The notes: a model not told the origin generated them from the sequence alone. DNA of 58,287 nucleotides from Chloroflexota bacterium (GCA_026707145.1 JAPOXK010000022.1:1-58287); one strand, 5' to 3'; shown: positions 6,849-16,431, numbered from the stretch's first letter. Program-made: numbers and translations.

Positions 6849-9197
6849 CTCTCCCGCCTGGGCGAGGCCAGCCTGCGCATCACCGAAGACCTCGACCTGG
6901 ACGCCGTCCTCAACCGCGTGCTGGAGGGGGCGCGCTTGCTGACTGGGGCGAGCCGGGGCGGCCTCACCGTCATCGACGACGCGGGCCGGCTCGAGCAGTT
7001 CGTCTCCTCGGGCCTCACGGAGGAGGCGCACCGGGGCTTCGTGGAGCTGCCCGGAGGCGAGGAGCTCTTCGCCTACCTGAGCAGCCTGCCCGAGCCCCTG
7101 CGCGTGGCCGACTTCCGCGCCCACAGCGAAGCGCTGGGGCTGCCGGAGATCGGCCCGCCCCTGGGACCGCTGGGCAGCTTCCTGGGCGCGCCCATCCGCA
7201 TCCAGAGCGCCCGCGTGGGCAACCTCTACCTCTCGGACAAGGAGGGGGAGGCGGGGTTCACCCGGGAGGACGAGGATACGCTCGTGCTCTTCGCCTCCCA
7301 GGCCGCCCTCGCCATCGCCAACGCGCGCCGCCACCGCGAGGAGCAGCGCGCCCGCGCCGACCTGGAGACGCTGATCGACACCTCCCCGGTGGGGGTGGCG
7401 GTCTTCGACGCCGGGACGGGGGCGCCGCTCTCCTTCAACCGGGAGATGCGCCGGATCGTCGAGGGGCTGCGCGATCCCGGCCAGCCGCCGGAGGAGCTGC
7501 TGGAGGTGGTGAGCTGCCGGCGAGCCGACGGGCGCGAGGTCTCCCTGCGGGAGTTCCCCATGGCCCAACTGCTCAGCGCCGCGGAGACGGTGCGGGCCGA
7601 GGAGTTCGTGATCAGCGTCCCCGACGGGCGCAGCGTCACCGCCGTCGTCAATGCAACGCCCATCCGCTCCGAGGAGGGCACGGTCCAGTCGATGGTGGTC
7701 ACGATGCAGGACATGACGCCGATCGAAGAGGGAGAGCGGCTGCGGGCCGACTTCCTGGCGATGGTGAGCCACGAGCTGCGGGCGCCCCTGACCTCGATCA
7801 AGGGGGCGGCCACCACGATCCTGGACGCGGTGACCGACCTCGACCCGGCGCTGGTGCGCCAGTTCGTCCGGATCATGGGCGACCAGGCCGACCACATGCA
7901 CGCCCTGGTCTCCGACCTGCTGGACGTGGCCCGCATCGAGACGGGCGCCCTGCCGGTCCACCCCGAGCCCGCCGAGCTGGCCCCGCTCGTGGAGCGGGCG
8001 AGGAACGCCTTTAGCGGCGGCGGGAACCGTCTGGCCATCGACGTCGAGCCGGACCTGCCCTTGGTGCTGGCGGACCGGCGGCGCATCGTCCAGGTGCTGG
8101 TCAACCTGCTGGCCAACGCGGCCCGCCACTCCCCGCCGGACTCGGTCATCCGGGTGAGCGCCGCGCGCTCGGAGCTGCACGTGGCGGTGGTGGTCTCCGA
8201 CGAGGGGCGGGGCATCCCCGGGGAACAGCTGCCCCACCTCTTCCGCACGTTCTCCGGGGGCCGGCCGGAGGAGCCGGGCGGAGACACGGGGCTGGGTCTC
8301 GCCATCTGCAAGGGGATCGTGGAGGCGCACGGGGGCCGCATCTGGGCCGAGAGCGACGGCCCGGGCCTGGGCGCGCGCTTCACCTTCACCTTGCCCACCG
8401 TCGGGGAGAGCGGCGGCGGCCCGGCGACCCCGGACCGGCGGGAAGCGGCCCGCCCCCCGCAACGTGAGCGAGGGGAAGCGGAAGAACGGGTGCGGGTGCT
8501 GGTGGTGGACGACGACCCCCAGGACCTGCGCTACGTCCGCGACGCCCTGACGGCGGCGGGCTACCAGCCGCTGGTGACCGGGGACCCGGAGGAGGCGCTG
8601 CGCCTCATGGAGGAGGAGGAAGAGCGGCCCCGGCTGGCCCTGCTGGACCTGATGCTGCCCGACGGCGACGGCGTGGCGCTGATGCAGGCCATCCGCGCGG
8701 TGGCGGACGTGCCGGTCATCTTCCTCTCGGCCTACGGGCGCGACGAGCTCATCGCGCGCGCCCTCGACGAGGGGGCCGTGGACTACGTGGTCAAGCCCTT
8801 CTCGGCCACGGAGCTCGCCGCCCGCATCCGGGCGGGCCTGCGCCGGCGTGAGGCGTCCGAGCCGCCGGCGCCCTACGCGCACGGCGACCTGGCCGTGGAC
8901 TTCGCCCGGCGCCGGGCGACCCTGGGGGGACGCCCGCTGCCCCTGGTGGCCCTGGAGTACCGGCTGCTGGCCGAGCTGGCGGCCAACGCCGGGCAGGTGC
9001 TGACCTACGCGCAGCTGCGGGAGCGGGTCTGGGGCGGGAAGGGCGACGACGACGTGCGGCCCATGCGCACCATCGTGAGCAAGCTGCGCCGCAAGCTGGG
9101 CGACGACGCCGACCGCCCCACCTACCTCTTCACCGAGCCCCGGGTGGGCTACTGGATGCCCGCAGGGGAGACGGGGGACGGGGAGCCGGCCGCGTAG
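6798..9197 (+). CDS. Single-chain two-component system: GAF-PAS-histidine kinase-receiver-winged helix
   Basis: 799 residues. Domains in order: GAF (about 20-185), PAS-like (about 190-310), HisKA with FLAMVSHELRAPL (phospho-acceptor His325), HATPase with N box (VLVNLLANAARHS), G1 (DEGRGIPG) and G2 (TGLGLAICKGIVEAHGG), a receiver domain starting RVRVLVVDDDPQD with acceptor Asp617 in LLDLMLPDGDG and Lys in VVKPFS, then an OmpR/PhoB-type winged helix (LVALEYRLLAELAANAGQV, RTIVSKLRRKLGD, PRVGYWMP). Kinase and DNA-binding response regulator are therefore in one polypeptide. No transmembrane segment is seen, so it probably senses a cytoplasmic signal through GAF/PAS. The target promoter is unknown; autoregulation through the duplicated leader is possible. 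Confidence 0.95.
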   Translation: MSPADERDLEIAALRERLSRLGEASLRITEDLDLDAVLNRVLEGARLLTGASRGGLTVIDDAGRLEQFVSSGLTEEAHRGFVELPGGEELFAYLSSLPEPLRVADFRAHSEALGLPEIGPPLGPLGSFLGAPIRIQSARVGNLYLSDKEGEAGFTREDEDTLVLFASQAALAIANARRHREEQRARADLETLIDTSPVGVAVFDAGTGAPLSFNREMRRIVEGLRDPGQPPEELLEVVSCRRADGREVSLREFPMAQLLSAAETVRAEEFVISVPDGRSVTAVVNATPIRSEEGTVQSMVVTMQDMTPIEEGERLRADFLAMVSHELRAPLTSIKGAATTILDAVTDLDPALVRQFVRIMGDQADHMHALVSDLLDVARIETGALPVHPEPAELAPLVERARNAFSGGGNRLAIDVEPDLPLVLADRRRIVQVLVNLLANAARHSPPDSVIRVSAARSELHVAVVVSDEGRGIPGEQLPHLFRTFSGGRPEEPGGDTGLGLAICKGIVEAHGGRIWAESDGPGLGARFTFTLPTVGESGGGPATPDRREAARPPQRERGEAEERVRVLVVDDDPQDLRYVRDALTAAGYQPLVTGDPEEALRLMEEEEERPRLALLDLMLPDGDGVALMQAIRAVADVPVIFLSAYGRDELIARALDEGAVDYVVKPFSATELAARIRAGLRRREASEPPAPYAHGDLAVDFARRRATLGGRPLPLVALEYRLLAELAANAGQVLTYAQLRERVWGGKGDDDVRPMRTIVSKLRRKLGDDADRPTYLFTEPRVGYWMPAGETGDGEPAA

Positions 9198-9218
9198 TCT
9201 GCCGGGCGGCTACGGCGG

Positions 9219-10523
9219 CTACGGCGGCGCTGCGGCGTGCGGTCCTCGTCCCAGGATCAGGGCATTCCAGTCCGGTTCTTCGGCCTCGTCCAGGCGCTTC
9301 AGAATCCCCAGCCGGCAGAGATCTTGTGCATCCGAGAGCAATCGACGGTTCTCCTGGGTGCTCTCGACTTCACCCCTGTGCACAGCCGTGGAAGCGGTGC
9401 TGTACGCCTCGCGGAGGGTCCGATAGTGGGCTTGCCGTTCGCCGGCGTCGGCGCCGAGGTGCCAGGCGCCGCGTGTTGCCAGCCTGAAGCGCAACTCGGA
9501 GCCACCCACGTCCAGGTAGAGCGATTCCAGGGCGATTCGCAGGTCGATGAAGCGATCCGCCAGGCTGGCGCGCCGCTTGGAACTCATCCAGCGGTGCATG
9601 GGAATACGCAGCGGCGGATTCGCGTTCTGGTGGATCGTCGTGAGGAGCTGCACCGCGTGGTCGAGCTGGTCTTGTGACACCAGAGGACCAGCCGAATCGC
9701 TCTCCCTATCGGGACCGGTCGTATGGCCCGAGCGAACGCCATTCCCGAAGACGGCTAGGTCACCGAAGTCGCGCCATGTGATGATCCATGAGACGCGCCG
9801 GTTACAGGCGAGCCCGAGTGCCTCACAGAATTCGGCGTACAGGAAGTCGCGCTGTGAGCCGAACGTCTCCGTCTGGATCTCGGGCAATGCTCCCGGCTTG
9901 AACAGAACCGGAGAGTCCTTGGACTCGATAGCAACCTTCGTGGCGCCGGCCATGTCCATGATTCCGATGCGGAAGTCGACGCCGAGGGGTAATTCGTTAG
10001 CCAGGGCATCCGACGACTGGGGCAGGGTGGTGAAGTGGAAGCCCCCGTCCATCGACATTGACCTGTCGATGGGCAGGCCGGACAGCACCATGCAGGTGCG
10101 GTAGTGGAGGGGCTCTCCCCTCGCCCACCCGGCGAGCAAGCCCGCCACCCGCTCGGCGCCCAGCAAGGCCGCAACTCGAACGAGATACCGCGCGTACTCG
10201 GGAATCGAGGGAGCAGGCAGGCCACCCATCATCAGGGCGAGACCGTTGCCGATGCGATCATCCGCGACGTAGTCCTCGAGGTGGGTACGGAGCGCGGCGG
10301 TCAGGTCGCTGACCGGACTCTCTGCCGGTTGTACTTCAGCTCCAACCAGTAGCATCCGGGAATACCCCGCGGTGGCATGGAAGGCCTGGCGGAACTGGCC
10401 AGCTGTATACCGGTCACGCGCCTGTGAACGGCCAAGTCGGCGCGGGACAAGGAAGGTCGCCTGCTGGACGGCCCTGTCGAGCAACGGTGAGACGTCCCCT
10501 TCAAGAGCAGCATCCCCTGTCAT
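9219..10523 (-). CDS. Unknown protein with probable C-terminal Apea-like HEPN domain
   Basis: 434 residues, ATG preceded by GAGAGG six nt upstream. The N-terminal 300 residues are not recognised. The C-terminal part (about 325-395) has the helical pattern of Apea-type HEPN domains: RFIDLRIALESLYL, then ELRFRLATRGAWHLG, then a run ending YSTASTAVHRGEV, where family members carry R/S-x4-6-H-G. HEPN proteins of this type are often toxins, RNases or parts of anti-phage systems. It lies convergent to the kinase and 172 bp downstream of another unknown gene on the same strand, possibly one transcript. The domain call is moderate; the function is not assigned. Confidence 0.75.
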   Translation of the reverse strand: MTGDAALEGDVSPLLDRAVQQATFLVPRRLGRSQARDRYTAGQFRQAFHATAGYSRMLLVGAEVQPAESPVSDLTAALRTHLEDYVADDRIGNGLALMMGGLPAPSIPEYARYLVRVAALLGAERVAGLLAGWARGEPLHYRTCMVLSGLPIDRSMSMDGGFHFTTLPQSSDALANELPLGVDFRIGIMDMAGATKVAIESKDSPVLFKPGALPEIQTETFGSQRDFLYAEFCEALGLACNRRVSWIITWRDFGDLAVFGNGVRSGHTTGPDRESDSAGPLVSQDQLDHAVQLLTTIHQNANPPLRIPMHRWMSSKRRASLADRFIDLRIALESLYLDVGGSELRFRLATRGAWHLGADAGERQAHYRTLREAYSTASTAVHRGEVESTQENRRLLSDAQDLCRLGILKRLDEAEEPDWNALILGRGPHAAAPP

Positions 10524-10695
10524 GCGTATCCTCTCGATTCGCCGTCAGACGGCAGGTTGCATTTAGCTCTTCGTCGGTCGCCCAGCGTGGCGCCGCGGAG
10601 GAAGGTCCGGCGGGGGCATTCACCGGATGGCCAGCACCGGGTCGAGGTCCCTCGGACTCGCCTCGCACGCCAGGCGTCCGAATCTGGTCGCCCGG

Positions 10696-11568
10696 TCACG
10701 AGGACTGGCGCAAGATCGCAATGGAGTCTAAGGCTGGAAGCAGGTTCACGAGCCGCCCCGTGGTGTCGTTGTAGAGCAACGTGAGCAGCAGCGCGTACGT
10801 TGTTGCGCATGCCGCGCCGTAGTCGTGGAAGGTCGGTTCTCTCTTGTGCGGCAGGTACGGCCCGCTCGGATGGCGCAGGTGGTTGTCGAGCACGGAGACA
10901 ACCAGCCGCTCATCGTCATCTTCGACAGTGAAGGGCCAGCGCAGAAGCCCACGGTACGGGAAGCCGAGGTCCGACAGCGTGGCTCGGGTAAGCCCTTCTC
11001 GTTTTCGTAGCTGCTTGATCCACATCCGGGGATTCACGCGGGAGGCGAGGGCGTTGGCGTACTTCGCCCCTTCGGTGTTGCCCAGGGCCTCGAACAGGAC
11101 CTGCTTGGCTCTGACGTACTCGTCGGCATGAAGCTTGGGGCTTGGGTGTCCGTATGCGACGGCACGTCCGTTGACTGTGGACCAGGTGAGGTTTCGCATA
11201 TTGCGTCCCGTCCAGTAGTCGAGGCAGGCAGCGACCGACACTAGGGCCGATGGGACGAGCAGGTACCTCCACACGGCGGCGACATAGGCGCTGTCCCTGA
11301 CCGGCGGTGCGGGCGGGTGCTTCACGAAGAGTGTCCAGACCGATTTCCCAATTGTGTCGGTGAGTGCAAACTCATCAGTCCAGCCAGAAGAAAGCAGTCG
11401 TCCGACAGCCTCGTACGCAATGACGGGAGCTGTTTCCTGCGGAAGCCTGACGCCACTCTCGTGCAATGCCCGGATGACGAAGGCGTCGTACACCACCAGC
11501 CCGCCGCCAAGATCAATGGCGGGCACGGAGTCAAGACCGACCGGCACATCTCGGTTCTCGTGGGTCAC
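10696..11568 (-). CDS. Hypothetical protein, partner of the HEPN-like gene
   Basis: 290 residues from GTG 11568; a later GTG eight codons in is possible. I do not recognise the family. The sequence is soluble, with aromatic-rich patches (AAVWRYLLVPSALVSVAAC, RMWIKQLRKREGLT) and an acidic stretch EDDDERLVV. It shares orientation with the HEPN-like gene downstream and the two sit alone between convergent or unrelated genes, so they may form a two-gene accessory cassette. Codon usage appears less GC3-extreme than in the kinase gene, which would fit acquisition. Confidence 0.7.
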   Translation of the reverse strand: MTHENRDVPVGLDSVPAIDLGGGLVVYDAFVIRALHESGVRLPQETAPVIAYEAVGRLLSSGWTDEFALTDTIGKSVWTLFVKHPPAPPVRDSAYVAAVWRYLLVPSALVSVAACLDYWTGRNMRNLTWSTVNGRAVAYGHPSPKLHADEYVRAKQVLFEALGNTEGAKYANALASRVNPRMWIKQLRKREGLTRATLSDLGFPYRGLLRWPFTVEDDDERLVVSVLDNHLRHPSGPYLPHKREPTFHDYGAACATTYALLLTLLYNDTTGRLVNLLPALDSIAILRQSS

Positions 11569-11857
11569 GCCTGGTTCTCGAATGTCGAGTCTAGCTGCGC
11601 GCGTTGTCCGGGAGCACTAGAGTTGCGGGATCCTCAAACTCTACTCTGCGGCGCCGACGCCTCTCACGAGCGTGGGCTCGCGCGCACCCTCATCGGGGAG
11701 CATGGCGCGGCGAAGCTGGACTTCGAGCATGCGCATCCGGCGTGGCCGTTTCGGTCGTGACGTAAGTCTCGCGACCTGATGTGGTCAGTACGTCGCTCGC
11801 GATGCCGCTCTGACATTGCCTGTGGCGCTAGCAGTGCCATGCGGCTGTGGGGGGCCG
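11569..11857. other. Intergenic stretch with no recognised gene
   Basis: Short open frames exist on both strands (for example a plus-strand tail reading LARTLIGEHGAAKLDFE up to a stop near 11760), but none has a start signal or a family I can name. It probably contains gene debris like the adjacent sodC relic. Confidence 0.4.
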
Positions 11858-12097
11858 CTACTCGCGGACGATGACGCCGCAGGCGACGCGCCCGCCTGCG
11901 CTGGCCGCCTCGCCGTAGCTGTCGGGCAGCTCGTGGACGATCACCGCCGCGCCGTCGTCGTCGAACAGCGGGTGGTTGATGCCGAGCGTGAGCGTGAAGC
12001 GGTCCGTGAACACGTCGGCGCGGGCGGTCTCGTCGGAAGCCGCGTAGAGATTCGGGAGGTCGCCGGGCGCGATGGCGATACCGCGTGTACGGCGGTC
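11858..12097 (-). pseudogene. sodC: C-terminal relic of a Cu/Zn superoxide dismutase gene
   Basis: An 79-codon minus-strand frame runs from an upstream TGA to TAG 11858. It contains PGDLPNLYAA (the HxGDLPN loop, with the zinc-ligand His changed to Ala/Pro context), FDDDGAAVIVHELPDSYG (retaining the copper-ligand His) and SAGGRVACGVIVRE (retaining the active-site Arg and disulfide Cys). The N-terminal half with the first copper ligands is missing and there is no start codon, so this cannot be an active enzyme. Family identity is clear from the C-terminal signature. Confidence 0.82.
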
Positions 12098-12235
12098 TCA
12101 CTCACTCGGTGAACCCTCTTGATCTGCTGGCTGGCCGTCCCGAAGACCGGCACGTCCTCGACGCCAAGCGACGCACACACCTCACTCCTCTTCGCCGAAG
12201 AAGGTGACGACAGGTGTTCCATCGTCGTCGACTAC

Positions 12236-15200
12236 CTAGGCGCAGTGTTCGCGCTCAAGCTCGGCCAGCGTCACCGGGAGGGTGATCGTGAGCTCCCTCC
12301 TATCACGCTCCTCCCCCGTGAAGGGAGGTATGGCGCCCTCGTCGGTCGTGAAGCCGTCTTGTCCGTACCCGCCGATGTCGTGACGCCCGCCGCCGGGACA
12401 GGTGTAGGCCATCACGAGGGCGTACCCGGCACCGGGCGTGTGTTCGATTGCGAATGAGCCGTCAGCGCCCGTAGGGGTACGCAAGTTCGAGGCCTGCTGT
12501 CCCTCTACGAACGCGATGACCCAGATGTCGATCCCTTCAATGGGCTGCGCATCGCGGTCGAGGATGGTCCCGGTGACCGCCCATTCGAACGGAGGCGCCA
12601 CTTCCCGGCGGTGCTCCTCGAACTTGGCGTAAAAGTCGTCCACCGACAGCCCGAACGCCCGCTGGAAGGCGGTCTCCCACGTATCCGACATCTTCAGGAG
12701 GGCGAAGTAGTCGATGATTGCCGCTTCCCCCACCTCCTCGGCGAGCCACTCGAAGGCGACGTACCCCAGCCGGGCGCGGTCCCCATAGGAGAGGCTTGAT
12801 GACGTTTCCAGAGTAAGCTCAGGTCCAAGCGTGGCCCACGTGAAGAGATATCTGGGAAGGTATGATGCCTGTCCCCTTGAGTACCGCTGCTGAAAGTCGG
12901 TGTAAAAGGCTGAGCCCTCGACGATCCAGGTAGGACTCGCAAGGTAGTTGTTGCCGGAGAGATCCTGCTGGATCGAGTGAAAGTACTCGTGCGCGACCGG
13001 AAAGCACCGGTAGGTTGCGATGAAAATCACCTCGCTGCCGCTATTGGCACAGAGGGTGGCGGAGGGACTCCGGCCTCGCACATCGCGATACCCGTCCTCC
13101 AGCACTTCCCGATTCGCGGCAAAGTAGAACGTCACCTCAGACGTGATGACGCCGTAGCGCTCCGCGAAGAAGGCCTGTGCTCCTTCGACGGTTTGCCGGT
13201 ACCGCTCCTCAGTGCCGGCTGGGTAATCCCCAAGCAGGACCACGTCAGGAGCAGGCCAGCCCGGCTGGAGCCAGCGCTCCTCCTCTGACGTTTGGAGCCA
13301 GAGCGCGTCTCCACGCCTGATCTGCAACTCGGGATGAGCACCAGCCGGCATGGCTGTGGAGGAGAGCAGGAACCATCCCCGGCTCGCGGACCAGGTCGCC
13401 ACAACGAACGGCCCTGCCCCAAGCGAGTGAACGATGTCATCGGCGGTGACTTCATCGCGACCGCCCCAGCTCACCAGGTTCCACCCTTCCACCAGGGAGA
13501 CGAAAGCGCTCTCTATCAGGAATGGACGTGTCCAGTTCACCCGTTCCGTTCCCCCGACGAAGAGCCACAGTCCCATGCCCGGCTCAAGTGTCTCGAGGGA
13601 ACCGCTGGTCCCGGACCCCTGTCGTATGGCCCAACGGAACGACTGCGTCGCCCCGTCCCACGAATAGATGGTTGTCAGCGGCGGCGTAGCCTCGAATACC
13701 TCCCGCACGCTGGTTTCCGGCCCCGTCCACCCTGCCAGGTTCCACCCCGGCTCCAGCTCGGTCGTGATCGTCTCGGGGTAGGGGCACTTGACGTTCGTAA
13801 TGGCGGATCGAGGCCCGCCGAAGAGTACGAGCCTAACCCCGCTGACCCCCCTGCCATCCACGCCGATGCTGTTGCCTCTTCCCGGGGCTACACCCGCGTA
13901 GTCTTCGATCCTGCAATCGCTCCCGAGGTCGGTTCTGATCCAGACGCGATAGCTCCCCTTTCGAACACGCAGGTGGAATATTCCCGCCTCGTCCGTTGTC
14001 GGGAATTGGGACTCCCCGTGTCCGAGGAATTTGAGCGACATGTCGGCAAGGGGGTTGCCCTCAGCGTCGGTCACCACCCCCGTGACCTCGTGACAGAGAC
14101 GGGAGGGGACATCGGCTAGGGTGAGTGTGACTCCGAGAACGTCCGCGTCGGTCACCACGATCCGTGTCACGTCCCCCGACGCGCGCCTGCCATCGGCCCC
14201 GTAGTTGCCTAAAACGCAGTCGCCACCGTCCTCCAGTTCGGCCGTGAGACGCAGCCGATACGAGCCCTCTGGCACCTCGATCGCGAACGTCCCATCCGGA
14301 CCGGTTGCTTCGCCGGTCCAGGGCCCTTGGTTGTGGTCGCTGGACCGGCCGTGGAGGCGGACGTGGATCCCTTCCAGTAGCTCCTGGTCTGGTCCCACGA
14401 CCGTTCCTTGGACCCGATAGAAGGGGACATCGAAGTGGCACGCGACCCATCTTGCGGCTTCCACAGACTCGCTGGTGGCTACTACGATGCGGATGGGCGT
14501 GACACCCTCGCCCTCCACCGGGAACACGGCGTCTGGGCGGCCTTCCGGGTTCTCGATGCCCGACACCGTGCACTTCCTGTACACGCCCGACCAGATGAAC
14601 AGCCGGTAGCTCCCTTCTAGGAGCCGGACGCGGAACGTTCCCGTTGCATCGGCTGTTCCCCGGTGGCTTTCACCGCCCGACCCCGCCACTCGAGAGAAGT
14701 GCACGGCGAGGTCGGCAAGGGGGTTGCCCTCAGCGTCCGTCACGACGCCCTCGATCTCGTGACAGAGACGGGAGGGGGCATCGGCCAGGGTGAGTGTGAC
14801 TCCGAGAACGTCCGCGTCGGTCACCACGATCCGCGTCACGTCCCCCGACGCGCGCCTGCCATCGGCCCCGTAGTTGCCGAGAACGCAGTCGCCACCGTCC
14901 TCCAGTTCGGCGGTGAGACGCAGCAGATACGAGCCCGCGGGCACCTCGATCGCGAACGCCCCATCCGGGCCGGTCTTTGACCCGGTCCAGGGCCCCAGGT
15001 TGTGGTCGCTGGACCGGCCGTAGAGGCGGACGTGGATTCCTTCCAGCAGCTCCTGATCTGGCCCGACGACCGTCCCCTGGACCCGATAGAAGGGGACATC
15101 AAAGCGGCACCGGACCCAGCGGGCCGCTTCCGGACGCTCGCCGGTGGCCACCACGATGCGGATGGGCGTGACATCCTCGCCCTCCACCGGGAACACGGCG

Positions 15201-16204
15201 TCTGGGCGGCCTTCCGGGTTCTCGATGCCCGAGACGGTGCACCTGTCGTATTTCTCCGACCAGATGTAGAGCCTGTACGTGCCACCGAGGAGTGGGAGAC
15301 TGACCGTTCCTGCTGCGTTCGTGGTTGCCGTGTGGGTTACAGAGCCCGACTTCAATAGTCTGCTGAAGTTGAAGATGACGCCGTCCGCCAATTCGCTCTC
15401 AGCGTCCGTCACGACCCCCGTGACCTCGTGACACAGTTTGGACGGGACATCTGCCAGGGTGATGACGACGCTGGGAACGTCCGCGTCGGTCACCACGATC
15501 CGCGTCACGTCCCCCGACGCGCGCCTGCCATCGGCCCCGTAGTTGCCGAGAACGCAGTCGCCACCGTCCTCCAGTTCGGCGGTGAGACGCAGCAGATACG
15601 AGCCCGCGGGCACCTCGATCGCGAACGCCCCATCCGGGCCGGTCTTTGACCCGGTCCAGGGCCCCAGGTTGTGGTCGCTGGACAAGCCCCAGAGACGCAC
15701 ATCGATGCCCGCCAGTGGCTCCTGATCTGGCCCGACGACCGTTCCTTGGACCCGATAGAAGGGGACATCGAAGCGACACCGGACCCAACGAGCCGCTTCC
15801 GGACGCTCGCTGGTGGCCACCACGATGCGGATGGACGTGACACCCTCGCCCTTCACCGGGAACACGGCGTCTGGACGGCCTGCCGGGTTCGCGATCCCCG
15901 ACACCGTGCACTTCCTGTACGCGCCCGACCAGATGTCCAGCCGGTAGCTCCCGTCCAGGAGCCAGAGGCGGAACGTTCCCCCTGCTGTCGTTACCCGCGA
16001 CTCGTATCGGCCCTGTCCGTCCTGAACCGATGCTGCTACCCGCAGTCGTTCCACAGGTCTCCCGTTCTCGTCGACAACAAGCCCTGGGAATTGGTGTCGG
16101 GAGGTCTGCGCCTCAGCCAGATCCGGGGACAAGCCGTCGCCCAGCGCCAGCGCAGCCACCGCCAAGAGTGCCGCGAGCAGCAGGAAACGTAATCTTGGAT
16201 GCAC
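12236..16204 (-). CDS. Secreted repeat protein with HEYFH metalloprotease domain
   Basis: 1322 residues with signal peptide (LRFLLLAALLAVAALALG). The N-terminal two thirds hold carboxypeptidase-regulatory-like beta-sandwich domains, each with VVxDENGRPxxxL, GTVVGPDQEPLxGI, or GVVTDAEGNPLADL-type openings; three copies are nearly identical with a 669-bp period. Next come two 'GWNL' segments (LEPGWNLAGWTG and VEGWNLVSWGG), frequent in Chloroflexota secreted proteins. A gluzincin domain follows: His1072-Glu1073-Tyr-Phe-His1076, with third-ligand candidate Glu1096 in WIVEGSAF, the arrangement of peptidase_MA-like enzymes. A last regulatory-like beta domain ends the protein. It is a cell-surface or secreted zinc protease by family; the substrate is unknown. 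A paralogue of the protease part is encoded at 39360-41234. Confidence 0.9.
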   Translation of the reverse strand: MHPRLRFLLLAALLAVAALALGDGLSPDLAEAQTSRHQFPGLVVDENGRPVERLRVAASVQDGQGRYESRVTTAGGTFRLWLLDGSYRLDIWSGAYRKCTVSGIANPAGRPDAVFPVKGEGVTSIRIVVATSERPEAARWVRCRFDVPFYRVQGTVVGPDQEPLAGIDVRLWGLSSDHNLGPWTGSKTGPDGAFAIEVPAGSYLLRLTAELEDGGDCVLGNYGADGRRASGDVTRIVVTDADVPSVVITLADVPSKLCHEVTGVVTDAESELADGVIFNFSRLLKSGSVTHTATTNAAGTVSLPLLGGTYRLYIWSEKYDRCTVSGIENPEGRPDAVFPVEGEDVTPIRIVVATGERPEAARWVRCRFDVPFYRVQGTVVGPDQELLEGIHVRLYGRSSDHNLGPWTGSKTGPDGAFAIEVPAGSYLLRLTAELEDGGDCVLGNYGADGRRASGDVTRIVVTDADVLGVTLTLADAPSRLCHEIEGVVTDAEGNPLADLAVHFSRVAGSGGESHRGTADATGTFRVRLLEGSYRLFIWSGVYRKCTVSGIENPEGRPDAVFPVEGEGVTPIRIVVATSESVEAARWVACHFDVPFYRVQGTVVGPDQELLEGIHVRLHGRSSDHNQGPWTGEATGPDGTFAIEVPEGSYRLRLTAELEDGGDCVLGNYGADGRRASGDVTRIVVTDADVLGVTLTLADVPSRLCHEVTGVVTDAEGNPLADMSLKFLGHGESQFPTTDEAGIFHLRVRKGSYRVWIRTDLGSDCRIEDYAGVAPGRGNSIGVDGRGVSGVRLVLFGGPRSAITNVKCPYPETITTELEPGWNLAGWTGPETSVREVFEATPPLTTIYSWDGATQSFRWAIRQGSGTSGSLETLEPGMGLWLFVGGTERVNWTRPFLIESAFVSLVEGWNLVSWGGRDEVTADDIVHSLGAGPFVVATWSASRGWFLLSSTAMPAGAHPELQIRRGDALWLQTSEEERWLQPGWPAPDVVLLGDYPAGTEERYRQTVEGAQAFFAERYGVITSEVTFYFAANREVLEDGYRDVRGRSPSATLCANSGSEVIFIATYRCFPVAHEYFHSIQQDLSGNNYLASPTWIVEGSAFYTDFQQRYSRGQASYLPRYLFTWATLGPELTLETSSSLSYGDRARLGYVAFEWLAEEVGEAAIIDYFALLKMSDTWETAFQRAFGLSVDDFYAKFEEHRREVAPPFEWAVTGTILDRDAQPIEGIDIWVIAFVEGQQASNLRTPTGADGSFAIEHTPGAGYALVMAYTCPGGGRHDIGGYGQDGFTTDEGAIPPFTGEERDRRELTITLPVTLAELEREHCA
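14087..15960 (-). repeat. Three tandem 669-bp internal repeats
   Basis: Two anchors recur at exactly 669-bp steps: CTCGTGACA at 14087, 14756 and 15425, and GTCACCACGATCCG at 14151, 14820 and 15489. Each unit encodes 223 residues (a pair of beta-sandwich domains). Long blocks are identical between copies at the nucleotide level, so the expansion or its homogenisation is recent. The third copy fades toward the signal peptide. Confidence 0.93.
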
Positions 16205-16431
16205 TATCGCCGGAGCCTAGCAGCCCCGCGCGGGAATAACTCCAGCCACCTCTCGGGCCTTGCTCGGGCGCCATACCTCTGGTGAGGCTGTCTCAACCGG
16301 CTGGTGGCAGGCAGGCGATCTTCCCGTTGGTCGCTCCCCGGTAGGCCGCCCCACCGGTCCCCATACGTCCAGCAGGCGCCTAGGGGAGATCCATAGAGGA
16401 ACCTCGGGACCCGGCCAGCGCCCACCACGTG

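Noticed and set aside
6738-8882. 714-codon minus-strand open frame opposite the kinase gene
   Set aside because: Antisense shadow of a well-supported gene; translation is His/Arg/Gln-rich without motifs.
11735-11770. Possible seventh copy of the dispersed repeat
   Set aside because: Only a short TTTCGGTCGTGACG-like stretch is shared; the rest of the consensus is absent.
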